DNA of 64,000 nucleotides from assembly GCF_002116905.1 (NCBI RefSeq), contig NZ_CP015118.1, forward strand, positions 2,790,001-2,854,000, in the 5' to 3' direction. The stretch comes from Piscinibacter gummiphilus (GTDB taxonomy: Bacteria; Pseudomonadota; Gammaproteobacteria; Burkholderiales; Burkholderiaceae_C). Below are positions 35,234 to 43,013 of the stretch, in pieces. Made by a program: the position numbers and the translations under genes. Within the stretch, counting starts at the first letter, position 1, and every line of letters begins with the position of its first letter. The notes below the pieces were generated by a model that was not told where the DNA came from, searched no databases, and saw nothing but the letters and a program-made list of their open reading frames with translations.

Positions 35234-36258
35234 GGCGCCCCCGCGAATCGCAGCACGGCCGCGGCGCGCTGGCCGCGGTCGCCGGTGAACTGCGCGATGA
35301 CGTTCGGCCCGGGGGCGTAGCGCTTGCGGCACGCCGCGTCGGCCACCACGAGCGTGGCGATGCCCGCCGCGCTGCCGGTTTCGCCGAGGGACTCGGCCGG
35401 ATGCCAGAGGTCGAAGTCGGCCTTGCGGCGGCGCAGCGTGCGCGACAGCGCGAGCGCGGCTTCCTTGAAGTAGTACTGCTCCCCGGAAATGTCCGTGATG
35501 CGGAAGTCGAGATCGTGCATGTCGCAGCCTGCCGCGGCGAGGGCGTCGGTGATGGCGCGTGTCAGGCCGTCGGCCCGCAGCGGTTCGCCGGAGTCGATGG
35601 CGGCACGCTCCACGCCGAAGCCCACGCCGGTGCAGCGCAGTTCCGCCTGCGGTCCGGGGGCGCGCAGCAGCACGGCTGCGCCGCCCTCGCCGGGCATGAA
35701 ACCGTTGGAGTTGTAGGCCGTCAGCAGGCGATCGGCCTCGTTGAAATGGCGCATCGCCGGCGCGGTGAGCAGGCTGTCGGCCGCGACCACCAGCACCTCG
35801 GGACAGGCGGGGTCGGCCAGCAGCCGCGACGCGTGGGCCAGCGCGATGGCGGCACCCACACGGCCATGGGCCACGACGGCCGAAGCCTCGGCGAACTTCA
35901 TGCCGAGCAGGTCCTGCACGGCCTCCAGCAGGTGGGTGTCGAGGTCGGGCGGGCGGCCGGGCCGCTCGGGTTCGGCCACGCACAGCAGCACGGGCAGGCG
36001 AGACCACGCCGCGCGCGGCGTGTCGCGCAGGCAGTCCCCGATGGCGCGGGCGGCGAGGTGGGCGAGCCGGGTGAGGCCGCGCCAGGGGGCGCCGAGCGGC
36101 ACCTCGTGGCCCACGATCCAGTTGCCCGCGTTGTCGGCGAATCGGGTCTCGTGAGGGTTCGTGAGTTTCGCCCGCAAGGCGGCGCACGAGGCCTCCGCGC
36201 TGAGGCCGACACTGGAGACGAGGCCCGTGCGGTGCACGGCGAGGGGAGGGAACGCCAT
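35230..36258 (-). CDS. Thiolase-fold (beta-ketoacyl synthase-like) protein without catalytic Cys (module 2)
   Basis: 342 residues from the ATG at 36258; an in-frame GTG at 36264 overlaps the DUF2169 stop and is a possible alternative. The KAS fold is visible from GFMPGEGGAAVLL at 186-198 and GETGSAAGIA near 305. The nucleophile elbow, normally a Cys in a CxxG-type motif, reads AHGRVGAAIAL at 130-140, so no acyl-thioester chemistry is expected. Similar proteins sit with DUF2169/DUF4150 T6SS effectors elsewhere; a scaffold or loading role is inferred. Flanked by overlapping genes, so it is made with its partners. Confidence 0.75.
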   Translation of the reverse strand: MAFPPLAVHRTGLVSSVGLSAEASCAALRAKLTNPHETRFADNAGNWIVGHEVPLGAPWRGLTRLAHLAARAIGDCLRDTPRAAWSRLPVLLCVAEPERPGRPPDLDTHLLEAVQDLLGMKFAEASAVVAHGRVGAAIALAHASRLLADPACPEVLVVAADSLLTAPAMRHFNEADRLLTAYNSNGFMPGEGGAAVLLRAPGPQAELRCTGVGFGVERAAIDSGEPLRADGLTRAITDALAAAGCDMHDLDFRITDISGEQYYFKEAALALSRTLRRRKADFDLWHPAESLGETGSAAGIATLVVADAACRKRYAPGPNVIAQFTGDRGQRAAAVLRFAGAP

Positions 36259-36260
36259 GC

Positions 36261-37385
36261 TCACGCGCCCTCCCGGGTGGCGGCGGGTTCCATCGGCACC
36301 ATGATGACCGGGATGGGGAAGGCGACCTTGTCGCGCTGCTGCCACCACTCCCGGCCCTTCTTGCCCACCAGGATCTGCGACACCTCGAACATGTTCTTCT
36401 TCAGCGGGCGGGTGACCCGCCACGTGAGGGTGAAGCGCTGGTGGTCGGGTTCGATCAGCACGGTGTCCAGCACGGCCGTGTGGTCCTCCCGTTCGCCGCG
36501 TTTCGGGAAGACGTGCACCGGCGCCACGAGCGGCGGGATGGTGAAGCGCGTCAGGCCCTCCGGGGTGAGGTTGGACAGCACCACCTCGACGGGCCCGTCC
36601 TGGAACAGGGACTTCGGCACCTGCTGGTCTTCCGGCGCGGCCTGGTAGTGGCGTTCGTCGAAGTCGGGCGGCAGGAACGGGAAGTGTTCGTCGCGCCAGG
36701 CCTCGTCGTAGGTGCCGGCCAGCGCGGCGCGCGGGCTCCAGCCGCGGCCGACCGGACCGAACGACATGGGCCGGTAGTCGCCGTCGGGATCGGTCACGCC
36801 GCGCCCCGATTCCTCGGTGAGCGGCAGCGGCTGGCCGTTGACCCATTCCTTCTGGAGGTGCTTGTGGAAGCCCCGCCCCGCAGGGTTCGCCATGAAGGCG
36901 GCGTGTTGCGCGGGGTCGTCGTGGCGCAGGTCGGTGCCGCCGTAGGCCACGTCGTACGAGATGGGCTGCGAGACGAACGGCTGCGGCGCGGTGGCCCGGA
37001 GTGTCGCGACGCCGCAGTCCCAGTGCCGGGGCCCCACGACGGAGAAGCTCTTGCTCCACGGCCCCACCCGCACGCCCACGTCCACGCGCGGTGCGGGCCG
37101 GCCGTACGGGGCGTAGGCGGTGCCGAGCAGCAGGATGTCGCACCGGGGCTTACGCGGCGCGAAGTCGGCCTCGAGGACGGGCGACGAGCGGCCGGGCTCG
37201 CCGGTGAAGGTGTCGGCCATCACCAACGGCATCTGCTGCTCGTGGAGCGCGAAATGCCCGGCGGGTTCGTCGGGCCGCGGAAAGCGGAAGGTGCCCTTGA
37301 CCACGACCACGAGCAGCTCGCGGCCGCTCGGCTCCAGGCCCATGTTGTAGCCCGCGACCATGCGGGTGGCGTTGATCAATTGCAT
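36261..37385 (-). CDS. DUF2169 protein, effector-loading adaptor candidate (module 2)
   Basis: 374 residues, no signal peptide. N-terminus MQLINATRMVAGYNMGLEPSG, then the family blocks VDVGVRVGP, SYDVAYGGTDLR near 140, SFGPVGRGWSPRAALAGTYDEAW near 205 and PPDFDERHYQAAPEDQQ. DUF2169 proteins accompany PAAR-like effectors; in Agrobacterium one is needed to load an effector onto VgrG. Here it precedes the KAS-like and PAAR-like genes, supporting an adaptor role for the fused nuclease effector. The paralogue in module 1 lies at 41989-43011. Confidence 0.85.
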   Translation of the reverse strand: MQLINATRMVAGYNMGLEPSGRELLVVVVKGTFRFPRPDEPAGHFALHEQQMPLVMADTFTGEPGRSSPVLEADFAPRKPRCDILLLGTAYAPYGRPAPRVDVGVRVGPWSKSFSVVGPRHWDCGVATLRATAPQPFVSQPISYDVAYGGTDLRHDDPAQHAAFMANPAGRGFHKHLQKEWVNGQPLPLTEESGRGVTDPDGDYRPMSFGPVGRGWSPRAALAGTYDEAWRDEHFPFLPPDFDERHYQAAPEDQQVPKSLFQDGPVEVVLSNLTPEGLTRFTIPPLVAPVHVFPKRGEREDHTAVLDTVLIEPDHQRFTLTWRVTRPLKKNMFEVSQILVGKKGREWWQQRDKVAFPIPVIMVPMEPAATREGA

Positions 37386-37401
37386 GAGACGGGCACGGGC
37401 C

Positions 37402-37929
37402 TCAGTTGAGCTGCACGGAGCCGCCCTTGACCCGGTTCACGCCCGTCGAGTGACTCGACACGTAGGTGCCGCGGATCAGCACCTTGCCGGCCTTCGTGAG
37501 CGTGATGCTGGCGTCACCGCACTGGAGCACCAGCTGGTTCGTGGCGCGCACGACCAGGCGTTCGCCATCGGCATCCACCTGCACGCGGCCGGCGGTCTCC
37601 GCCGGTGGTGTGGCGGCCCCGCGCAGCACGCCCGTCACGATCGGGCGCAGCGGGTCGCCGCCCTCGAACGCCAGCAGCACCTCGCGGCCGACGTGGGCCG
37701 CATGCAGGTCGGGCACGCAACGCGCAGGCAGCGCGGCCGTGCCCGGCTGGCCGGGGTAGCGCACGAGCGGGGTCTGGCCGCCGTCCACGATCGCGACGAG
37801 TTCGCCCACGATTGCCTCGGGCAGCGGCGCGGTCGTGCGGACGGGGCGTGCGAGGAGGAGCGGCGCCAGCGTGTCGTCGGCCTCCAGCAGGGTGGAGATG
37901 GGGGTGTCGATCGAGTCTCGAGGGCCCAT
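37402..37929 (-). CDS. DUF6484-type protein (module 2)
   Basis: 175 residues. A central block VGREVLLAFEGGDPLRPIVTGVL resembles the OB-like segment of phage tail-spike proteins and VgrG, and a second half QLVLQCGDASITLTKAGKVLIRG resembles the beta-stranded VgrG tail. DUF6484 proteins are found near vgrG and effector modules; a role in spike or effector docking is inferred from that. The paralogue in module 1 (44385-44924) shares FDGGDPSRPLVMGVVY and the final LIKLN/SVQLN. First gene of module 2, 34 bases after the DUF3396 gene. Confidence 0.72.
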   Translation of the reverse strand: MGPRDSIDTPISTLLEADDTLAPLLLARPVRTTAPLPEAIVGELVAIVDGGQTPLVRYPGQPGTAALPARCVPDLHAAHVGREVLLAFEGGDPLRPIVTGVLRGAATPPAETAGRVQVDADGERLVVRATNQLVLQCGDASITLTKAGKVLIRGTYVSSHSTGVNRVKGGSVQLN

Positions 37930-37963
37930 GGTGGTTTCGTTCCTCCGGTCACGGGGTGGCCGT

Positions 37964-38908
37964 TCAGGCCGACAGGTCGGCCGCCAGCCAGCCCTGCGGA
38001 TCGTCGAAGCGCCGCAGCCAGGCCTCGAGCACCTCCGGCCGCGCCAGCGGGCCGGCCAGCGGCCGGTGCGTGGCGAGGCGGAGCGGGGCCAGCAGGCGGT
38101 CGAGCTCGGCGTACGGGGCGAGGTCGTCCTGGCCGTTGATGTCGCCGGTGAGGGGGCGGGGGCCTGCGGCAAGCGCGAGCCCGTGGAGGCCCTGCCGCGC
38201 ATAGACGCCGCTGCGGGCGCGGGGCTCCACCGCGTTCGCCAGGGCCTCGATGGACAGTCCGGCCTGCGTGAGGAACGCCGGCCCGAGCAGCACGAGCCAG
38301 TTGACCGACGGCATGCCGGCGAGGGCGTCCCACTGCAGCGAGGACAGGTGCTGGACCTGGGTGGCCCAGTGCCGTTTCGCGAGCACGGCCATGCGCTGGC
38401 CGCCGGCGTCGGGGCTGCCGCCGGTGAACTCGAAGGCGTAGCCGCCCGCGCCCCACCACACGGGCAGGTGCTGCAGCACGAGGTCGCCCAGCGCGGCCAG
38501 CTCGGTCGCGGACACGGGGTCGTCGAACACGAAGCGCAGGTGGCTCGCACGCTCCAGGCCCCGCACGGGGGGCAGGCCCAGCCAGTCGAGCGTGGCCCCG
38601 GCCGAGGGCGAGCCGGGTTGTTCCGCGAGGGCCAGGGGCCAGGGGCCGGGATGGTCCGGGACGAGGCCGAAGCGCTGCGACAGCGGCGGCGTGTCGGCCG
38701 CGCCCAGCGTGCGCCACTTGTCCTCCGCGCCGAGCCGGTAGGCCTTCAGGCGCTGGCCCGCGGGGAGTTCGCGCAGGCGCGCCCACAGCGTGTCCAGCGC
38801 CGCGGCGTGGGGCGCGAGCGGCCCCCGCACGAAGACGAGCAGCGCGGGGCGCATCGCCACGTCGGCGCGGGCCGGGGCGATCTCGTGGCGGATCTGCAGC
38901 GCGTCCAC
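37964..38908 (-). CDS. DUF3396 / type VI immunity family protein
   Basis: 314 residues from a GTG start, ten bases after the stop of the propeller gene. The middle part (about 190-250: HWATQVQHLSSLQWDALAGMPSVNWLVLLGP) matches the DUF3396 family, which includes T6SS immunity proteins. It has no signal peptide, so would act in the cytoplasm against a nuclease or similar toxin. Position at the end of module 1, after the EHIVP nuclease and its propeller partner, suits a second immunity candidate. Which one neutralises the nuclease cannot be told by eye. Confidence 0.72.
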   Translation of the reverse strand: MDALQIRHEIAPARADVAMRPALLVFVRGPLAPHAAALDTLWARLRELPAGQRLKAYRLGAEDKWRTLGAADTPPLSQRFGLVPDHPGPWPLALAEQPGSPSAGATLDWLGLPPVRGLERASHLRFVFDDPVSATELAALGDLVLQHLPVWWGAGGYAFEFTGGSPDAGGQRMAVLAKRHWATQVQHLSSLQWDALAGMPSVNWLVLLGPAFLTQAGLSIEALANAVEPRARSGVYARQGLHGLALAAGPRPLTGDINGQDDLAPYAELDRLLAPLRLATHRPLAGPLARPEVLEAWLRRFDDPQGWLAADLSA

Positions 38909-38918
38909 GGGCAGCGTC

Positions 38919-39881
38919 TCAGTAGTCCATGCCCCACCACGCGTCGTCCTCGCCCAGGCGAGGGTCGTGCACGATGTAGTTCGGCACTTCCTGCGCGGGT
39001 TCGATGAAGAACACGCGCCCGCGTCCGGGCGAGATGCTGGCGGTGGAGAAGGTGTCGCGGATCATCCGCACGTCGTTGCCGAACAGCTCGGCCACGCCGT
39101 CGCCGGTGGCGAACAGCAGGCGGTCGTCGAGCGGTGCCATGTCGATCAGTTCGATGGGGTAGCGGCCGAACTCCGAGAAGCCCGCGCGCGAGCCGTGCAG
39201 CAGCCGGCCATCGTCACCCGCGGTGGAGATGAAGACGGTGCCGTCGGGCAGGGCGTGCACTCCGGTCAGCGATTCGTTCCCGTTGTCGGGGCCCGGTGGG
39301 CGCAGGGGCGTCCACCCGTGGCCGTCGAAATGCAGCAGCGTGCCGAGCGGACCCACCGCGTAGACGTCGTTCGCGCCGGTGCCACCGAACGCCTCGATGG
39401 AATCGTTGCCGGCGGCCGATCCGTCGTGGTCCTGGGACCAGGCCTTGCCGTCCCAACGATAGATGTCACCGTCGTAGGTGCCCGCGAAGACCTGGTCGTC
39501 CGATGTGCCCCAGAGCGCGGTGATGTTGGGAAACAGTCCGTTGCTGCGCTGCGCCGGCAGTGAGGTCGCGGTCCACTTGGGGCCGGACAGCGTCTTGAAG
39601 TCGACTCCGGTGCCGGCCGCCGGCCAGCGCACCTTCGCGGTGGTGCCGACGTTGCCATCGGCGCTGGCGACCCACAGCTTCCCTGCGGGCGATTGCCAGA
39701 GCACGCGCAGCGTGTCGTTGGTGGCGAGCAGCTGGGTGGGGCGCGCTTCCTCGTCGCTGCGGCCGGTGGCGCTGTAGACATGACCGATGGCACTCGCGAT
39801 GTCGGTCTCGTCGTACATGATGAACAGCATCGCGATGCCATCATCGGTCTCGACGACGTCCAGGATTTCGGTCTTTTCCAT
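38919..39881 (-). CDS. Beta-propeller-like protein, candidate immunity or partner (module 1)
   Basis: 320 residues from the ATG at 39881. Repeated units of about 45 residues: GKLWVASADGNVGTT, DQVFAGTYDGDIYRWDGKAW, NDVYAVGPLGTLLHFDGHGW, GTVFISTAGDDGRLLHG, RLLFATGDGVAELFG. The DGKAW and DGHGW endings match those of the module 2 protein (DGQAW, DGQSW), so the two are paralogous. Acidic overall. It follows the EHIVP nuclease gene by 32 bases, as its counterpart follows the GHH nuclease. Immunity is inference. Confidence 0.65.
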   Translation of the reverse strand: MEKTEILDVVETDDGIAMLFIMYDETDIASAIGHVYSATGRSDEEARPTQLLATNDTLRVLWQSPAGKLWVASADGNVGTTAKVRWPAAGTGVDFKTLSGPKWTATSLPAQRSNGLFPNITALWGTSDDQVFAGTYDGDIYRWDGKAWSQDHDGSAAGNDSIEAFGGTGANDVYAVGPLGTLLHFDGHGWTPLRPPGPDNGNESLTGVHALPDGTVFISTAGDDGRLLHGSRAGFSEFGRYPIELIDMAPLDDRLLFATGDGVAELFGNDVRMIRDTFSTASISPGRGRVFFIEPAQEVPNYIVHDPRLGEDDAWWGMDY

Positions 39882-39913
39882 GGGATCTCCGGATGAGGGT
39901 GTTCTGGGCCGCA

Positions 39914-40552
39914 TCAGCGCTTGCGCTTCTTGCCGACCTGCTGGGCCGCGGCAGCCGCCTCGGCCTTCTGTTCCTTGGTCGCCTTCCACGGATTGCGCAG
40001 CATCGTGTCCTGGCTGACCTTTGGGTCCATCTTGTCGAAGGACTCCGCGGCGGCCGAACGGATGCACTTCGCCGCGGCGTCGATGAGGCTGTTGCGGTCC
40101 AGCTTCTTGTCCTTGATCTTGCGCTGCGGCTTGGCCTTCTTCAGTGCGTCCTTGGCGCCTTTCTCGTACTCCTTCAGCCAGTCCTTCAGGGGGGCTTCCT
40201 CGCCGGCGAGGTCCTTCATCTGCGAGAACTGGCGCATCGGGTCGGTGAGCCGCTTGTGCTCCTGGCCGGCCTTCTGGCCGTCGCGCACCATCCAGGTGGT
40301 GGCGCCGGACGTGGAGTATCCCTCGCAGCCCTTGACCTTCTTGCCGCCACGTCCGCTCTTGTGGAAGGCGGAGGTGGGCACGATGTGTTCCGCCTGGAAG
40401 CCGTCCAGCGAACCCACCAGCTCGGCGTGCGAGCCGAACTTGATGGGCGGGTCGAACTGGGCGCAGATGGCCTCGCAGGACATGCTCTTGCCCGCGCCGC
40501 CCCCCGCGCTCTTGACCACCACCGCCTTGACCATCCCTGCCGTTGCTGTCAT
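39914..40552 (-). CDS. HNH/GHH-superfamily nuclease toxin, stand-alone (module 1)
   Basis: 212 residues. The core has FQAEHIVPTSAFHKSG at 52-67 and, after a gap, EGYSTSGATTWMVRDGQKAGQEH at 77-99, an order (EHIVP...H) typical of HNH-fold toxin domains. A long Lys-rich helical C-terminus (EYEKGAKDALKKAKPQRKIKDKK) may bind nucleic acid. No PAAR domain of its own; the PAAR-like gene ends seven bases upstream (40560). Probably delivered together with it through VgrG. Exact family uncertain; DNase inferred. Confidence 0.72.
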   Translation of the reverse strand: MTATAGMVKAVVVKSAGGGAGKSMSCEAICAQFDPPIKFGSHAELVGSLDGFQAEHIVPTSAFHKSGRGGKKVKGCEGYSTSGATTWMVRDGQKAGQEHKRLTDPMRQFSQMKDLAGEEAPLKDWLKEYEKGAKDALKKAKPQRKIKDKKLDRNSLIDAAAKCIRSAAAESFDKMDPKVSQDTMLRNPWKATKEQKAEAAAAAQQVGKKRKR

Positions 40553-40559
40553 GGGCGTC

Positions 40560-40931
40560 CTACATCTGGTTGCCCATGCCCTGGCTGCCCGTGTAGACGA
40601 CGCCCTTGCCTTCCATGATCACGTTCGGGCTGCCGTCCAGCATGTAGGCGCTGGAGCTGGTCTTGAAACTGACGACTTCCTTCTGCGAACCGGGCTCGTT
40701 GCCGACGCAGCTCGACACCACCGAGTCGAGGTTGAAACACGGCTTGCCGCCGATCTGCACGGATCGGGTGTCGGTGTTCAGCGACCCGGTGCCCGTGGGC
40801 GTCATGATGGGGTAGGGGATCGGCACCGGGCTCGGCGCGGCCGGCGTGATGCACACGCTCGGGTTCATGTAGATGATCTTGTGGCCGGTGGATTCGCCGG
40901 CCACGTCGCGGTTGTTGGCGGTGACACTCAT
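40560..40931 (-). CDS. PAAR-like DUF4150 protein, stand-alone (module 1)
   Basis: 123 residues. Family motif VCITPAAPSPVPIPYP at about 26-41, the same VPIPYP as the fused effector in module 2, then VQIGGKPCFNLDSVVSSC and SPNVIMEGKGVVYTG. PAAR-like domains cap the VgrG spike and recruit effectors. Here there is no C-terminal toxin domain; the nuclease is the next gene. The ATG overlaps the upstream KAS-like stop (ATGA) and its TAG stop precedes the nuclease ATG by seven bases. Confidence 0.88.
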   Translation of the reverse strand: MSVTANNRDVAGESTGHKIIYMNPSVCITPAAPSPVPIPYPIMTPTGTGSLNTDTRSVQIGGKPCFNLDSVVSSCVGNEPGSQKEVVSFKTSSSAYMLDGSPNVIMEGKGVVYTGSQGMGNQM

Positions 40932-41992
40932 GCGGGGATCTCCGTGGGACGCGACGCCAGCAGCATCGCGCCGCGCGCGCCGCGTTCCGAGCAGCCGGTG
41001 ATGATGGCCGTCTGGTCGCAGGCATGGCCGGTGTGCCACGACTGCGCGGCCAGCGTGGCCAGCAGCGGCATCGCCGCGGCGCCCGCATCGCCCAGTTCCT
41101 TCAGGGGCATGTGCAGCTCGGCCTCGAGCCCGAGCACGTCGCCGAAGCGCGTGATGACGTTCTGCAGCGCCTGCGTGGCGTACACCTCGTGGGTGTTGTC
41201 GAGCAGCCAGTAGTTGCTGCGCACGATGGCATGGCGCAGCGGCTCCACGGCGTTGTCGAGCGCGGTGCAGAGGCCGGTGGCCAGGCTCTGCGTGTCGCTG
41301 CCGACGGGGTGCGGCTCGCGGGCCAGGCCCACGCTCAGCAGGTTGACGAGGGCGTCGCCGCCGGCCGGCGCCAGGGCCACGAACGCGGCGGCTTCGCCCG
41401 GGCGGATGCCGTCGACGTTCTCGGCGGTCAGCAGCCGGTCGGCCTGTTCGAGGGCCTGGAGCACGTCCCAGTCGTGCTGGCTGTCGACACCCCCCCACAC
41501 CACCCGCGTGCCACGCGACAGCAGGTCGAGGGCGCGGCGCAGCGCGAGCGCTCCCGCGGCCCGGCCGAACGGGAAACACTCGATCTCGGCGTGCGCCAGT
41601 TCGACGGGCAGCGCGCGGCGCAGCCCGTCGCGCACGGCCTGTCCCTCGGGGACCAGGTCGAAGCCGTTGTCCACCGCGGCCAGGCGTTCGGGCAACGCCA
41701 GCAGGATCGTGAGCGGGGCGTCGCCGGCCGCGGGCAGTTGCGGCAGCAGCCTGAGCAGCGCGTGCGCGGCCAGGGCCACGAGGCGGTCGGCGCCGGCCAG
41801 CGTGGCGGGCAGCGCCGGCGAATGGCACAGCATCACGCGTCCGCCGGCCGCGTCGATGAAATGGGAGAGGCTGACGTTGACGACCCCCGCGCGCAGCAGC
41901 AGCGCGGTCTCGGCAGCGCTTTCGCCGAGCGGGGTGATGGCCTCCCAGGCCACGAGGCCGGCGAGGGGCGTGATGCCGCGGTAGGCCGTCAC
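40928..41992 (-). CDS. Thiolase-fold (beta-ketoacyl synthase-like) protein without catalytic Cys (module 1)
   Basis: 354 residues from a GTG that overlaps the DUF2169 stop (GTGA). The elbow reads CFPFGRAAGALAL at 139-151, so the nucleophile Cys of the KAS motif is missing at the expected place; GIRPGEAAAFVAL at 195-207 is the second family block. Paralogue of the module 2 protein, with the same GRxGA[AL] pattern. Position between DUF2169 and DUF4150 is identical in both modules. Probable scaffold or effector-loading role, inferred. Confidence 0.72.
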   Translation of the reverse strand: MTAYRGITPLAGLVAWEAITPLGESAAETALLLRAGVVNVSLSHFIDAAGGRVMLCHSPALPATLAGADRLVALAAHALLRLLPQLPAAGDAPLTILLALPERLAAVDNGFDLVPEGQAVRDGLRRALPVELAHAEIECFPFGRAAGALALRRALDLLSRGTRVVWGGVDSQHDWDVLQALEQADRLLTAENVDGIRPGEAAAFVALAPAGGDALVNLLSVGLAREPHPVGSDTQSLATGLCTALDNAVEPLRHAIVRSNYWLLDNTHEVYATQALQNVITRFGDVLGLEAELHMPLKELGDAGAAAMPLLATLAAQSWHTGHACDQTAIITGCSERGARGAMLLASRPTEIPA

Positions 41993-43011
41993 GAGAGGAA
42001 CTCCTTCGCACGCACCCGCACGGCGGTGAAGCGGTCGCGCATCTTCGCCGGGCAGCGGTAGAGGCCGCGCCAGACCAGTTCGAGCACCATCGCGTCGGTG
42101 TCGAGCACCACGGTGTCGAGGTGCGGGCGCTGCGGCAGCCACTGGCCATCGATCTGCGCCTCGATCAGCACCAGCCATTTCGGCAGCAGGAAGTCGAGCG
42201 CGCCGCCGGCGTGCACGCCGGCGGCGCGCACGCGTTCGCCGCCGCGCAGCGGGGTCTCGAAAACGAGGCCGGGGGCGGCGAAGTGCTCGTGTTCCTCGCG
42301 GTAGTCGGCAGGCCGTGCGGGGTACACCGACTTGAGCCACGCGGCGTCGTACGTGCCGGCGCTCAGCCGGCGCGGTTCGAAGTGGCGGCCGATGGCGCCG
42401 CAGCCGGCCGGCGTGGTCCGGGTGCCCGCCGCCGTCACGGGTTCGTCGGGCGATTCGATCTGCGGGGCCGGCTGGCCCACGAGGCGGTCGACCTGGTGCG
42501 CCACGCCGGAGCCGACCGGATTGAGCGGGTCTTCGAGCGGTTTCGCGGGATCGGTGACATCGAGCCCGCCGTACGCGCGGGACCAGGCGAGCGGCACGGG
42601 CACCATCGGGCCGCTGGGGCCGGGCACCACGCTCATGCGCGACCGCTCCCACACGCGGGGGCCGTGCACGCGGAGCACCTTCACGCGGTCGGCGATGCCC
42701 ACCGCGACGTTGACGAACCGGTCGGTCTGGCCGGGGCGCGGCACCGCGTGGCCGCTCAGCACGAAGTCGGTGCCGGGCTTGGCGGGGTAGAAGTCGCCCG
42801 GCAGGCGGATGTCCGCGACCTCGGGGGCGCCCCACAGTTCGTCGCCGAGCCGGATCTCGCGCGGCACCTCGGCCGGCCGCAGGCCCACGCCCGGCACGAT
42901 GTCCCAGGAGGCCTTGACCCCCACGAACCGCGCGTGCGCGCCTTCGCGGTCGAGGATGGGCAGCACGCTCGCGTGGAAGCCGCTCTCGTTGAAGAGGATG
43001 GGCTCGTCCAT
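41989..43011 (-). CDS. DUF2169 protein, effector-loading adaptor candidate (module 1)
   Basis: 340 residues. Family blocks include SRAYGGLDV near 165, IGRHFEPRRLSAGTYDAAWLKS near 225 and PRPGQTDRFVNVAVG. The AYGG and AGTYDAAW motifs match the module 2 paralogue (AYGG, AGTYDEAW). Expected to help load the PAAR-like/nuclease cargo onto VgrG. Overlaps the KAS-like gene by four bases; follows the HEAT-like gene by two bases, an unusually tight arrangement that implies coupled translation. Confidence 0.85.
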   Translation of the reverse strand: MDEPILFNESGFHASVLPILDREGAHARFVGVKASWDIVPGVGLRPAEVPREIRLGDELWGAPEVADIRLPGDFYPAKPGTDFVLSGHAVPRPGQTDRFVNVAVGIADRVKVLRVHGPRVWERSRMSVVPGPSGPMVPVPLAWSRAYGGLDVTDPAKPLEDPLNPVGSGVAHQVDRLVGQPAPQIESPDEPVTAAGTRTTPAGCGAIGRHFEPRRLSAGTYDAAWLKSVYPARPADYREEHEHFAAPGLVFETPLRGGERVRAAGVHAGGALDFLLPKWLVLIEAQIDGQWLPQRPHLDTVVLDTDAMVLELVWRGLYRCPAKMRDRFTAVRVRAKEFLS

Positions 43012-43013
43012 GG

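Noticed and set aside
35230..36258. KAS-like gene as part of a fatty-acid or polyketide pathway
   Set aside because: No acyl carrier protein, reductase or malonyl transferase nearby, catalytic Cys missing, and genes overlap T6SS effector genes.
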